A stretch of 64,000 nt of DNA from Bathymodiolus brooksi. Its lineage: Eukaryota; Mollusca; Bivalvia; Mytilida; Modiolidae. Location of the stretch: positions 76,327,668 to 76,391,667 of the forward strand of contig OY804576.1 of assembly GCA_963680875.1 (NCBI GenBank). Direction: 5' to 3'. The notes below the pieces were generated by a model. That model saw only the letters and a program-made list of their open reading frames with translations, made no database searches and was not told where the DNA came from. Position numbers and translations under genes: made by a program. Positions 11,526-25,151 of this stretch are shown one piece after another. How positions within the stretch are numbered: position 1 is the stretch's first letter; each line of letters begins with the position of its first letter.

Positions 11526-13640
11526 AAGAAATTTGGTGAATGAACCCCATTGTCCATTACTACTTTATTATAAATCAAAATGAGCTCAAATTTAACTGCA
11601 GGTACAATGAGTAGTTTAACATATATTTTGGGTTTTTCTGTAAATATTTTTCTTTCAACTGATTTTTGCTAATTATGCATGAAGGATCTCATTTTAATCT
11701 TCTCTGAAACTTCTGAACCATATTAAACTAAATTTGACTGGGACTGAATTTGTTTTCTGGCTGCATTAGTGATCTGTAAATGAATTAACTGAGCATATAT
11801 ATACAATTTCCCATTGCCAATTACAGGACAGAAATTGTATGAAAGAACACATACTCCTATATTTTACTTTCATTCATTTGTACTCATACTGTAACATATT
11901 TTAGACATAACTGATTTTGCAACAGCTTTTTATTCCAAGTTGTTTCACATAGCCATATTGAACAAGCATTATCAATGTCGTTAAACATGTAATTACAACA
12001 TGTAGGATGTATTATTTCATGAAAACAATATTTTAATAGGATTATTATGTTTCCTTCTATGTAGGCTCTTGTCTGTATTGAGGGGAAATTGAGGACAGTC
12101 TGGCCATGTTTGATATATAATTAATGTTGTCATATTAGTTATCAGCAATGTATCTACAAGCTACTGTACATTTCTTTAAATGTTTTACTTATTATGAATT
12201 GTAAATGTTAATTTCTTTTAGTTTCACACGCTTGATTATACAGTTTGTAGATAAAAAAGAAATCTCTATTGCACCCAGTACTATGGATGTACCTTGAACA
12301 TATAAGAATTGGACATGTACATTATACATTTTTTTAGCTCACTTATGGGAAAATTGAGTAAATGTTTCGAAAATTTTGTTTTTCAGTGATTAAATTTAAA
12401 ATATTTATTGTGCAACTATAGCTATATGTAGACTCAAATTTATACAAAGAAATGCAATTGTAAATTTTATGAATCATCTTTGAATAGGCAGATGAAAAAA
12501 TAAGGGTTTCCAGTCCCCCTCATTTGAAATTTTACAGGAAATGTTTTGGCCAAAGTTTGACCCCCTTCTTTTTGAGCAAACAAATGTAGGCTAGCTGGCC
12601 TTTCCTTTTCAGAAAGTCTGGATTTACACCTGAATTGTGATTTATGGATTAAATCTTGCACAAATGAAAGGCCTCCAAAGTTTTACATACATGTACAATG
12701 TATCATATAGGTTATAGGCTTCAATGGATGAAATTAAATATTTTCAAGTGTTACATATTATATACTGCTATGGAGAAAATTAAAAAAAAAGTTTTCATAA
12801 GAACTAGCTGGCGAGCTAAATATCCAATGCTTCATATAGTACCTGCCACAAAACTTAAATACATTTTTGTTCTATACAAAGAATGACCCTTGACCCAGAT
12901 ATTTAATAAAAGCTAACAGGAGTATGAATGTATTGATATTAGACATTATTGAAATTAAATACTGTTTTTATAATTACCATACTACAGTACTACTAGTAGC
13001 TTGATATGATACAGTATTACTATTATTATTTAATTTAAAATGCAAATAAATATATAAAAATGTTTTAATATTGTAATGGTGTACTGTACATGTTACACAA
13101 ACATGTATTTAGAAAAAAAAATGTTAAAAAAATATCATAATTGTGAACGTTTTGTTTTCCTGGTCCTTTTTCTGATTATTCATATTTTTACTTTCAAAAA
13201 CATTTCTGTATTGAATTTGTTGATGTTCAGAAAGAAAGGCCTAGGGTTAACATATTAAATGTACATAATATTATGTACAATGTATATACATGTAAACAAC
13301 AGTTGTGGTATTTCAAAACAGATAGTTTTAACATCAACAAAAAGCAAACAAATAAAAAGAAACCTTTTTAACTTTTTTATTTGATGAAACTATTACACCA
13401 GTTGAATGCTAATTAACATGTACATTTGTGGTATTTTGAATACAAAGATTAGAGATAGGTATATCACTCAGTTTCGTATCCCAAAGAACCATATGATAAT
13501 ATAACCAAAAGCAGATATTTGGAAGCAAAAAAAACCACCACAGTTACATGTATTTTTCTTTTGCAGTGAATACAAAATTATTTGTACCCATCTTTGAAGT
13601 TTGTAGTTGTTTTAAACTTATATAGTGTAAACAATATTTA
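11526..13640. other. AT-rich DNA, nothing recognised
   Basis: No gene, SINE or tandem array was recognised. TTTTTTTAGCTCACTTATGG at 12331 resembles the head of the AGCTCACCTG element class but is not followed by recognisable core repeats. Confidence 0.45.
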
Positions 13641-13708
13641 TTCAAATAAATACATAAACATGGAATAATGACATATTGGCATGTATAGACCTTTTTATTC
13701 TTAAAAAC

Positions 13709-13984
13709 ATGGGCGCGGCCATTATCGACTTCCGAGTGTGTCCGCCATTAGTAAAGTGTCAAAATCTTATGTTCTCGGGGTTTATCGATACGCTAATGTA
13801 TGATTTCTCTAGTACAGGTGTCACAATATACTGTTATTTCGGCTTGAAATTCAATGATAACACCTGCTATGAAGTGATTTGTAAACGGAGATATAATGAC
13901 AATGATATTATGACAACAAATAAATTACCTGGTATGTATTTTTTTTTTAATTACCGTTATTTCCCCCATACAAAATCAGTATAA
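13709..13984 (+). other. Unrecognised open frame, possible first exon
   Basis: An ATG at 13709 (AACATGG) opens a frame that starts MGAAIIDFRVCPPL and has no homologue I can name. The stretch is more GC-rich than its surroundings (GGGCGCGGCC). A donor-like GGTATGTAT lies near 13931, so a 5' exon is conceivable. No partner exon was found downstream before the repeat array. A chance ORF is about as likely. Confidence 0.2.
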
Positions 13985-14125
13985 ATCCTACTTGATAAAA
14001 AAACTGCATGCACTTTTTTTCTTTTTTGTTTTTTTGTTGCTTTTCAAGCATAAGAAAAAAAGGGGTAATCAAATTAATATTTTGTATGAAATTAAAAAGT
14101 AAATATATAAATTATAATATACGCT

Positions 14126-17100
14126 TTTTAGTTCACCTGGACCAACCAAAGGTCCATGTGAACTATTGCCATCACTTGGCGTCCGTCGTCTGTCGTCTGT
14201 CGTCTGTAAACTTTTCACATTTCAAGCTTCTTCTCCGAAACCACTTGGCCGATTGGAACCGAACTTAGCAGGAATGTTCCTTGGATGGTCCTCTACAAAG
14301 TTACTGTTTTTCGTTCCAGTCGGATATTCAATATGGCTGCCAGGGCCAATAATATGCTCTGATTGGCTGAAATTTCAAAGATCTTCTTCTCCCAAAGTAA
14401 TGAACTGACTGAACCCAAACTGTAAAGGAATGATCATTGGAATGTCCTTTACCAAGTTACTGTTTTTTATGCCGATCGGAAATCCAAGATGGCCGCCATC
14501 GCAGGACATAGATTAACATTTGACCCTATGGGAAAATGTTCAAATGCCTTCTTCTCAGAAACTACAAATATGATTAAAGCCAAACTGTACATGAATGTTC
14601 ATTGGATGGTCCTCTACAATCTTAAGGTTTTTTGTTCCGATATGAAATTCAAAATGGCGGCTACGGCAGGACTTAGTTTAACATTGGACCCTATGGGAAA
14701 AATGTTTCAAAATGCTTCTTCTCTGAAACCACTTGGACAGTTGAAACCAAACTGCCCAGGAATGATCATTGGAAGGTCCTCTACAAATTTTATGTTTTTT
14801 ATGCCGGTCGGAAATCCAAGATGGCCGCCACCGCAGGACATAGATTAACATTGGACCCTATGGGAAAATGTTCAAATGCCTTCTTCTCAGAAACTACAAA
14901 TATTATTAAAGCCAAACTGTACATGAATGTTCATTGGATGGTCCTCTACAATCTTAAGGTTTTTTGTTCCGATATGAAATTCAAAATGGCGGCTACGGCA
15001 GGACTTAGTTTAACATTGGACCCTATGGGAAGAATGTTTCAAAATGCTTCTTCTCTGAAACCACTTGGACAGTTGAAACCAAACTGCCCAGGAATGATCA
15101 TTGGAAGGTCCTCTACAAATTTTCTGTTTTTTATGCTGGTCGGAAATCCAAGATGGCCGCCACCGCAGGACATAGATTAACATTGGACCCTATGGGAAAA
15201 TGTTCAAATGCCTTCTTCTCAGAAACTACAAATATTATTAAAGCCAAACTGTACATGAATGTTCATTGGATGGTCCTCTACAATCTTAAGGTTTTTTGTT
15301 CCGATATGAAATTCAAAATGGCGGCTACGGCAGGACTTAGTTTAACATTGGACCCTATGGGAAAAATGTTTCAAAATGCTTCTTCTCTGAAACCACTTGA
15401 ACAGTTGAAACCAAACTGCCCAGGAATGATCATTGGAAGGTCCTCTACAAATTTTCTGTTTTTTATGCCGGTCGGAAATCCAAGATGGCCGCCACCGCAG
15501 GACATAGATTAACATTGGACCCTATGGGAAAATGTTCAAATGCCTTCTTCTCAGAAACTACAAATATTATTAAAGCCAAACTGTACATGAATGTTCATTG
15601 GATGGTCCTCTACAATCTTTAGGTTTTTTGTTCCGATATGAAATTCAAAATGGCGGCTACGGCAGGACTTAGTTTAACATTGGACCCTATGGGAAAAATG
15701 TTTCAAAATGCTTCTTCTCTGAAACCACTTGGATAGTTGAAACCAAACTGCCCAGGAATGATCATTGGAAGGTCCTCTACAAATTTTCTGTTTTTTATGC
15801 CGGTCGGAAATCCAAGATGGCCGCCACCGCAGGACATAGATTAACATTGGACCCTATGGGAAAATATTCAAATGCCTTCTACTCAGAAACTACAAATATG
15901 ATTAAAGCCAAACTGTACATGAATGTTCATTAGATGGTCCTCTACAAACTTTACGTTTTTTGTTCCGGTATGAAATTCAAAATGGCGGCTACGGCAGGAC
16001 TTAGTTTAACATTGAACCCTATGGGAAAAATGTTTCAAAACGCTTCTTCTCTGAAACCACTTGGATAATTGAAACCAAACTGCCCAGGAATGATCATTGG
16101 AAGGTCCTCTAGAAATTTTATGTTTTTTATGCCGATCGGAAATCCAAGATGGCCGCCACCGCAATACATAGATTAACATTGGACCCTATGGGAAAATGTT
16201 CAAATGCCTTCTTCTCAGAAACTACAAATATGATTAAAGCCAAACTGTTCATTGGATGGTCCTCTACAATCTTAAGGTTTTTTGTTCCGATATGAAATTC
16301 AAAATGGCGGCTACGGCAGAACTTAGTTTAACATTGGACCCTATGGGAAAAATGTTTCAAAATGCTTCTTCTCTGAAACCACTTGGACAGTTGAAACCAA
16401 ACTGCCCAGGAATGATCATTGGAAGGTCCTCTACAAATTTTCCGTTTTTTATGCCGGTCAGAAATCCAAGATGGCTGCCACCGCAGGACATAGATTAACA
16501 TTGGACCCTATGGGAAAATATTCAAATGCCTTCTACTCAGAAACTACAAATATGATTAAAGCCAAACTGTACATGAATGTTCATTAGATGGTCCTCTACA
16601 AACTTTACGTTTTTTGTTCTGGTATGAAATTCAAAATGGCGGCTACGGCAGGACTTAGTTTAACATTGGACCCTATGGGAAAAATGTTTCAAAATGCTTC
16701 TTCTCTGAAACCACTTGGACAGTTGAAACCAAACTGCCCAGGAATGATCATTGGAAGGTCCTCTACAAATTTAAGGTTTTTTATGCCGGTCGGAAATCCA
16801 AGATGGCCACCACCGCAGGACATAGATTAACATTGGACCCTATGGGAAAATATTCAAATGCCTTCTACTCAGAAACTACAAATATGATTAAAGCCAAACT
16901 GTACATGAATGTTCATTAGATGGTCCTCTACAAACTTTACGTTTTTTGTTCTGGTATGAAATTCAAAATGGCGGCTACGGCAGGACTTAGTTTAACATTG
17001 GACCCTATGGGAAAAATGTTTCAAAACGCTTCTTCTCTGAAACCACTTGGATAATTGAAACCAAACTGCCTAGGAATGATCATTGGAAGGTCCTCTACAA

Positions 17101-20100
17101 ATTTTATGTTTTTTATGCCAATCGGAAATCCAAGATGGCCACCACCGCAATGCATAGATTAACATTGGACCCTATGGGAAAATGTTCAAATGCCTTCTTC
17201 TCAGAAACTACAAATATGATTAAAGCCAAACTGTACATGAATGTTCATTGGATGGTCCTCTACAATCTTAAGGTTTTTTGTTCCGATATGAAATTCAAAA
17301 TGGCGGCTACGGCAGGACTTAGTTTAACATTGGACCCTATGGGAAAAATGTTTCAAAATGCTTCTTCTCTGAAACCACTTGGACAGTTGAAACCAAACTG
17401 CCCAGGAATGATCATTGGAAGGTCCTCTACAAATTTTCTGTTTTTTATGCCGGTCGGAAATCCAAGATGGCCGCCACCACAGGACAGATTAACATTGGAC
17501 CCTATGGGAAAATATTCAAATGCCTTCTACTCAGAAACTACAAATATGATTAAAGCCAAACTGTACATGAATGTTCATTAGATGGTCCTCTACAAATTTT
17601 ACGTTTTTTGTTCTGGTATGAAATTCAAAATGGCGGCTACGGCAGGACTTAGTTTAACATTGGACCCTATGGGAAAAATGTTTCAAAATGCTTCTTCTCT
17701 GAAACCACTTGGACAGTTGAAACCAAACTGCCCAGGAATGATCATTGGAAGGTCCTCTAGAAATTTTATGTTTTTTATGCCGATCGGAAATCCAAGATGG
17801 CCGCCACCGCAATACATAGATTAACATTGGACCCTATGGGAAAATGTTCAAATGCCTTCTTCTCAGAAACTACAAATATGATTAAAGCCAAACTGTTCAT
17901 TGGATGGTCCTCTACAATCTTAAGGTTTTTTGTTCCGATATGAAATTCAAAATGGCGGCTACGGCAGAACTTAGTTTAACATTGGACCCTATGGGAAAAA
18001 TGTTTCAAAATGCTTCTTCTCTGAAACCACTTGGACAGTTGAAACCAAACTGCCCAGGAATGATCATTGGAAGGTCCTCTACAAATTTTCCGTTTTTTAT
18101 GCCGGTCAGAAATCCAAGATGGCTGCCACCGCAGGACATAGATTAACATTGGACCCTATGGGAAAATATTCAAATGCCTTCTACTCAGAAACTACAAATA
18201 TGATTAAAGCCAAACTGTACATGAATGTTCATTAGATGGTCCTCTACAAACTTTACGTTTTTTGTTCTGGTATGAAATTCAAAATGGCGGCTACGGCAGG
18301 ACTTAGTTTAACATTGGACCCTATGGGAAAAATGTTTCAAAATGCTTCTTCTCTGAAACCACTTGGACAGTTGAAACCAAACTGCCCAGGAATGATCATT
18401 GGAAGGTCCTCTACAAATTTAAGGTTTTTTATGCCGGTCGGAAATCCAAGATGGCCACCACCGCAGGACATAGATTAACATTGGACCCTATGGGAAAATA
18501 TTCAAATGCCTTCTACTCAGAAACTACAAATATGATTAAAGCCAAACTGTACATGAATGTTCATTAGATGGTCCTCTACAAACTTTACGTTTTTTGTTCT
18601 GGTATGAAATTCAAAATGGCGGCTACGGCAGGACTTAGTTTAACATTGGACCCTATGGGAAAAATGTTTCAAAACGCTTCTTCTCTGAAACCACTTGGAT
18701 AATTGAAACCAAACTGCCTAGGAATGATCATTGGAAGGTCCTCTACAAATTTTATGTTTTTTATGCCAATCGGAAATCCAAGATGGCCACCACCGCAATG
18801 CATAGATTAACATTGGACCCTATGGGAAAATGTTCAAATGCCTTCTTCTCAGAAACTACAAATATGATTAAAGCCAAACTGTACATGAATGTTCATTGGA
18901 TGGTCCTCTACAATCTTAAGGTTTTTTGTTCCGATATGAAATTCAAAATGGCGGCTACGGCAGGACTTAGTTTAACATTGGACCCTATGGGAAAAATGTT
19001 TCAAAATGCTTCTTCTCTGAAACCACTTGGACAGTTGAAACCAAACTGCCCAGGAATGATCATTGGAAGGTCCTCTACAAATTTTCTGTTTTTTATGCCG
19101 GTCGGAAATCCAAGATGGCCGCCACCACAGGACAGATTAACATTGGACCCTATGGGAAAATATTCAAATGCCTTCTACTCAGAAACTACAAATATGATTA
19201 AAGCCAAACTGTACATGAATGTTCATTAGATGGTCCTCTACAAATTTTACGTTTTTTGTTCTGGTATGAAATTCAAAATGGCGGCTACGGCAGGACTTAG
19301 TTTAACATTGGACCCTATGGGAAAAATGTTTCAAAATGCTTCTTCTCTGAAACCACTTGGACAGTTGAAACTAAACTGCCCAGGAATGATCATTGGAAGG
19401 TCCTCTACAAAGTTTCTGTTTTTTTATGCCGATCGGAAATTCAAGATGGCCACCACCGCAGGACATAGATTAACATTGGACCCTATGGGAAAATGTTCAA
19501 ATGCCTTCTTCTCAGAAACTACAAATACGATTAAAGCCAAACTGTACATGAAAGTTCATTGGATGATTCTCTACAAACAATACGTTTTTTGTTCCGATAT
19601 GAAATTCAAAATGGCGGCTACGGCAGGACTTAGTTTAACATTGGACCCTATGGGAAAAATGTTTCAAAACGCTTCTTCTCTGAAACCACTTGGACAGTTG
19701 AAACCAAACTGCCCAGGAATGATCATTGGAAGGTCCTCTACAAATTTTCTGTTTTTTATGCCGGTCGGAAATCCAAGATGGCCACCACCGCAGGACATAG
19801 ATTAACATTGGACCCTATGGGAAAATGTTCAAATGCCTTCTTCTCAGAAACTACAAATATGATTAAAGCCAAACTGTACATGAATGTTCATTGGATGGTC
19901 CTCTACAAACTTTGCGTTTTTTGTTCCGATATAAAATTCAAAATGGCGGCTATGGCAGGACTTAGTTTAACATTGGACCCTATGGGAAAAATGTTTCAAA
20001 ACGCTTCTTCTCTGAAACCACTTGGATAATTGAAACCAAACTGCCCAGGAATGATCATTGGAAGGTCCTCTACAAGGTGTGTGTTTTTTATGCCGATCGG

Positions 20101-22343
20101 AAATCCAAGATGGCCACCACCGCAGGATATAGATTAACATTGGACCCTATGGGAAAATGTTCAAATGCCTTCTTCTCAGAAACTACAAATATGATTAAAG
20201 CCAAACTGTACAAGAATGTTCATTGGATGGTCCTCTACAAACTTTACGTTTTTTGTTCCGAAATGAAATTCAAAATGGCGGCTACGGCAGGACTTAGTTT
20301 AACATTGGACCCTATGGGAAAAATGTTTCAAAATGCTTCTTCTCTGAAACCACTTGGACAGTTGAAACCAAACTGCCCAGGAATGATCATTGGAAGGTCC
20401 TCTACAAAGTGTCTGTTTTTTATGCCGGTCGGAAATCCAAGATGGCCACCACCGCAGGACATAGATTAACATTGGACCCTATGGGAAAATGTTCAAATGC
20501 CTTCTTCTCAGAAACTACAAATATGATTAAAGCCAAACTGTACATGAATGTTCATTGGATGGTCCTCTACAAACTTTGCGTTTTTTGTTCCGATATAAAA
20601 TTCAAAATGGCGGCTACGGCAGGACTTAGTTTAACATTGGACCCTATGGGAAAAATGTTTCAAAACGCTTCTTCTCTGAAACCACTTGGATAATTGAAAC
20701 CAAACTGCCCAGGAATGATCATTGGAAGGTCCTCTACAAGGTGTGTGTTTTTTATGCCGATCGGAAATCCAAGATGGCCACCACCGCAGGACATAGATTA
20801 ACATTGGACCCTATGGGAAAATGTTCAAATGCCTTCTTCTCAGAAACTACAAATATGATTAAAGCCAAACTGTACAAGAATGTTCATTGGATGGTCCTCT
20901 ACAAACTTTACGTTTTTTGTTCCGATATGAAATTCAAAATGGCGGCTACGGCAGGACTTAGTTTAACATTGGACCCTATGGGGGAAATGTTTGAAAACGC
21001 TTCTTCTCTGAAACCACTAGAACAGTTGAAACCAAACTGCCCAGGAATGATCATTGGAAGGTCCTCTACAAATTTTATGTTTTTTATGCCGATCGGAAAT
21101 CCAAGACGGCCACCACCACAATACATAGATTAACATTGGACCCTATGGGAAAATGTTCAAATGCCTTCTTCTCAGAAACTACAAATATTATTAAAGCCAA
21201 ACTGTACATGAATGTTCATTGGATGGTCCTCTACAAACGTTAGGTTTTTTGTTCCGATATGAAATTCAAAATGGCGGCTACGGCAGGGCTTAGTTTAACA
21301 TTGGACCCTATGGGAAAAATGTTTCAAAACCCTTCTTCTCTGAAACCACTTGGACAATTGAATCCAAACTGCCCAGGAATGATCATTGGAAGGTCCTCTA
21401 CAAAGTTTCTGTTTTTTTATGCCGATCGAAAATTCAAGATGGCCACCACCGCAGGACATAGATTAACATTGGACCCTATGGGAAAATGTTCAAATGCCTT
21501 CTTCTCAGAAACTACAAATATGATTAAAGCCAAACTGTCCATATGTGTGTACATTGGATGGCCCTCTACAAACTTTACGTTTTTTGTTCCGATATGAAAT
21601 TCAAAATGGCGGCTACGGCAGGACTTAGTTTAACATTGGACCCTATGGGGAAAATGTTTCAAAACGCTTCTTCTCTGAAACCACTTGGATAATTGAAACC
21701 AAACTGCCCAGGAATGATCACTGGAAGGTCCTCTACAAGGTGTGTGTTTTTTATGCCGATCGGAAATCCAAGATGGCCACCACCGCAGGACATAGATTAA
21801 CATTGGACCCTATGGGAAAATGTTCAAATGCCTTCTTCTCAGAAACTACAAATATGATTAAAGCCAAACTGTACATGAATGTTCATTGAATGGTCCTCTA
21901 CAAAATATATACGTTTTTTATTCTGATATGAAATTCAAAATGGCGGCTACGGCAGGACTTAGTTTAACATTGGACCCTATGGGAAAAATGTTTCAAAATG
22001 CTTCTTCTCTGAAACCACTTGGACAGTTGAAACCAAACTGCCCAGGAATAATCATTGGAAGTTTCTGTTTTTTATGCCGATCGGAAATCCAAGATGGCTG
22101 CCACCACAGGTCATAGTATTAACACAGAACCATATGGGGAAAATACAGAAATATATTCTTCTCTGAAGCTATTGCACTGATTGAACCTAAACTGTGCATC
22201 AATCATTGGAAGGTCCTTTACAAACTTTGTGTTTTTTATGTTGATCGTAATTCCAAGATGACGCAGGACATAGTTTTTACATAGGACCAATTGGTTTTTT
22301 TTATTACCAGGTGAACGATACAGGCTCTTGAGAGCCTCTGGTT
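14126..22343 (+). mobile_element. Giant pearl/CvA-like (Helitron-type, HINE) element
   Basis: The left end is TTTTAGTTCACCTGG and forms a hairpin (arms 14131-14143 and 14151-14163). The right end has CCAGGTGAAC at 22308-22317, the inverse of the left end, then a hairpin AGGCTC-TTGA-GAGCCT (22322-22337) and CTCTGGTT. In between are core tandem repeats. Inverted subterminal repeats, core repeats of about 160 bp and a 3' hairpin are the published layout of pearl/CvA/MgE elements of bivalves, regarded as Helitron-associated non-autonomous elements. No Rep/helicase ORF is present. At 8.2 kb it is far longer than usual, owing to array expansion. Its many 80-148 codon frames are repeat artefacts. 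Confidence 0.75.
14489..22116 (+). repeat. Core tandem array: 332-bp dimer of two 166-bp units
   Basis: Units start at 14489, 14821 and 15153, each 332 bp apart, and continue for about 23 dimers. Each dimer has an A half (AAGATGGCCGCCACCGCAGG..., ending near TTCCGATATGAAATTC) and a B half (AAAATGGCGGCTACGGCAGG..., ending near GGTCGGAAATCC). The halves share ACATTGGACCCTATGGGAAA and GGTCCTCTACAA at equal positions. Because 332 is not a multiple of three, frames break once per dimer. A 1648-bp block is tandemly duplicated (about 16085-17733 and 17733-19381), and a 664-bp block repeats around 19778-21100. Confidence 0.95.
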
Positions 22344-23561
22344 GAAAATATTACTATACGATTTAAAGTAAAGTAATAATGATAAAAAGTGTGCCTAACT
22401 TATAAGAAAGAACTTAACTTTGAATGTGACATCTTAAGGTGCATTTTTCAATTCTGTTTTTTTTTATTTATTTTTTGTTTGTTAAATTGTAAAACAAATG
22501 AAACTTTTTGTCGGTCAATTTCTTTATAGGGATCTGTAGTGAAGATGAACAGGAATTTAAGTTTGATCAAATTAAAACATCTGAATATCTGAATTTCTTT
22601 ATCTGAAAAAAAGTTTCATGACGAACCTAATATAACAATTTGCTCCCAGGTTTCAGATACGTGAAACGGACGGGCATTTTTCACCCCATTTGTCTTCTTT
22701 TTTAAATTTCTTTGCTAGGATTTCATAGTTCTATATTGATTTATTCTTTGATTTTATATATTTTTGAAGATTAATTAAAAATTAATATTGACGTGTTAAG
22801 GAAGTGGTAGCGCTTTCTAGACTTGTAGTCTGCTGCAGGTCGATCGTGTCAACAGTGATGCGATGCTTCCCGGGTTTGGCACTTAGGGGAATAGACAGTC
22901 GTGTCATTTTGCAACAAAGGTGTTAAATTCATATTGTCGAAAGATAACTATCATTATAACTGATAGTTAACTGTGTATTGCATAACAAGTTATAGCAAAG
23001 ACATCACTAAAACACAAAAATTTAATTTATGTATTGGGTTGATTCTTAAATGTATTTGATTTGCAATATGACAGTTAAACTCTATCCCCTTCCCACAAAG
23101 GGTTCAAAATGATAAAAATATATATAACTGAATTATAATGACAAAAATCTAAAAGAAAAAAAAATCGCCGAATTTTGTTGCAGGACATCATGTCATTCAT
23201 TTTTACTTCTTACAAAATCAAGATTTATTTCAAGATTTATTCGACCTGGTCCTGAACTTTGTGATTCTGAACAATTTAAACAATAACCGTTTAAGTTCGA
23301 TTCAATAATCCACATTTCGAAATATTTGGCCAAAATCACGGGAATAAGCCATAATTATGAATACTGATTAATCGTAACTAGTGTAAACAACCGATTGTTA
23401 CACTTTCTTAATGGCGGATGATAGTAACGCCACCTAGCGTCCACGAACGATAACTAGGTAATCGCTGATTTCTGAAAACGTCTATAGGAAAACAAGTGAC
23501 ATAATCTGACTACTTATTTCAGAGTTTTAATAGTTCATTGTCACACTCTTACGGTTTCCAT
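22344..23561. other. AT-rich DNA, no gene recognised
   Basis: No coding exon or known repeat was recognised. A GC-richer patch at about 22800-22920 has no identifiable content. Confidence 0.45.
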
Positions 23562-23831
23562 GGACCGTCTAGGTCATGATGATCGTATGGTAGTTGGATT
23601 TACTACTACATATGCCATCAGTCTCTATCACCACTAAAGTTGTGAGTTTGAATATGGCTCATAGCGAGGTGTATTTGATACAACATTATGTGATGAAGTT
23701 TATCAGTGACTTGTGACAGGTCAGTGGTTTTCTCCTGATACTCTATTTTCCTCCACCAATAAAACTGGCCGCCACAATATGACTGAAATATTGTTGAAAA
23801 GTGGTGTTAAGCACCATAAACCTAAACCGAA
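23562..23831 (+). mobile_element. tRNA-derived SINE, family 1
   Basis: The head GATCGTATGGTAGTTGGATT, a decayed B box (TGAGTTTGAATATGG), ACATTATGTGATGAAGTTTA in the body, and the tail ACTGAAATATTGTTGAAAAG then GTGGTGTTAAGCACCATAAA are in the same order as the copies at 9381 and 44550. A truncated second copy follows immediately. Confidence 0.8.
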
Positions 23832-23834
23832 ACT

Positions 23835-23912
23835 TTGGTGGTTTTCTCCGGGTACACTATTTTCCTCCACCACAATATAGCTGAAATATTGTTGAAAGTG
23901 GCATTAAACACC
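23835..23912 (+). mobile_element. Truncated SINE, interrupted by a LINE
   Basis: Only the 3' part is present, from GGTGGTTTTCTCCGGGTACA to GTGGCATTAAACACC. The missing end (CTAACCCAT) lies at 25402-25410, on the far side of the LINE insertion. Confidence 0.75.
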
Positions 23913-25151
23913 ATATTTATTATCTATATAAATGATATTGCTGACAAACTTATATCACTGAGCAGACTATTTGCAGATGACACTTCGTTTGGTTATTCAA
24001 ATCGGGACACAATGCAGTTGAAAAATGTTATTGCTCATGATTTGAACGAAATGGATATATGGTCCAAAAAATGGCTTATGTCATTTAATCCTGACAAAAC
24101 AGAAATCATGATTTTCTCTAATCGTAGCGTTCCAGAGAATCTTGATTTCTCTTTTAATGGAAAATCAGTGCCCATTACCACTTCTCATAAACACTTAAGT
24201 GTTACATTTAGCAATGATGCTAAGTGGAATAACCATGTTAATAATATTAAAAGTAGTGTATCTAAACATTTGAACATTCTACGTAAATTGAAATACTGTC
24301 TTAGTCGCACTAATTTAGATAAACTATATCTTGTGTACATTAGACCACTTTTTGAATATGCCTGTGAACTATGGGATAACTGTGGGATTGGAAATTCACA
24401 AAAACTGGAACAACTTCAACTGGAAGCTGCCAGAATTGTTACAGGCTTACCTATGTTTACCAAAACTGAAATTTTATATAGAGAGACAGGTTGGGAATTA
24501 TTATCTGCGAGACGGAAGAGAAGGAAACTTCAACTTTTTTATAATATAGTTAATAAAAATACCCCTAATTATCTTTGTACATTGATTCCCCCCACCATAC
24601 AACGTACGTCAGTGTATCTGTTGAGAAATGGGAATGATATTATTTTACCTTTCTGTAGACTGTCTTCGACTAGTGATTCCTTTATCCCCTCCACAATAAA
24701 AATGTGGAATAGTTTAAATAACAATATTCGAAACGTTGATACTTTATCAAAATTCAAATCTGAATTAAAGAAAATCGACGAAACTGAAAATCATTCTGTC
24801 CCTAAGCATTTTTTCTGTGGTCCTCGAAAATTAAATATTATTTTAACTCAGCTAAAAAATTCAGCTTCATTTTTGAATTTTGATTTATTTCGAGTTGGAA
24901 TCGTATCTGACCCATCTTGTTGATGTGGTGCAGCCCTTGAAAATTTAAAACATTTCTTTTTGGATTGTCCTATATACATACAAGCCAGAACTATATTGAT
25001 AGGTAATATCAACAGGGTTACAACCTGCTACACTCTAGATATTGAATTTCTGACATGTGGCAATGATAATTTAACTTATGAACAAAATTGTATTATATTT
25101 AAATATGTTTTTGATTATATTAAATGTTCAAAAAGATTCCTTATTGTATAA
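23835..25151 (+). pseudogene. LINE reverse transcriptase fragment
   Basis: The main frame runs on from upstream SINE sequence to a TGA at 24921. The genuine retrotransposon part begins at 23913. The RT core is missing its first motifs; FADDT, the thumb and the C-terminal Cys/His region are kept. The single in-frame stop falls exactly between two cysteines of the C-terminal cluster. Apart from this stop the frame is open to 25151, which points to a fairly recent insertion. Confidence 0.85.

Noticed and set aside
14489..22116. Repeated 80-191 codon frames beginning MAATAGHRLT or MVLYNLKVF
   Set aside because: They follow the 332-bp tandem dimer and break once per dimer. The repeat is a transposon core, not a gene family.
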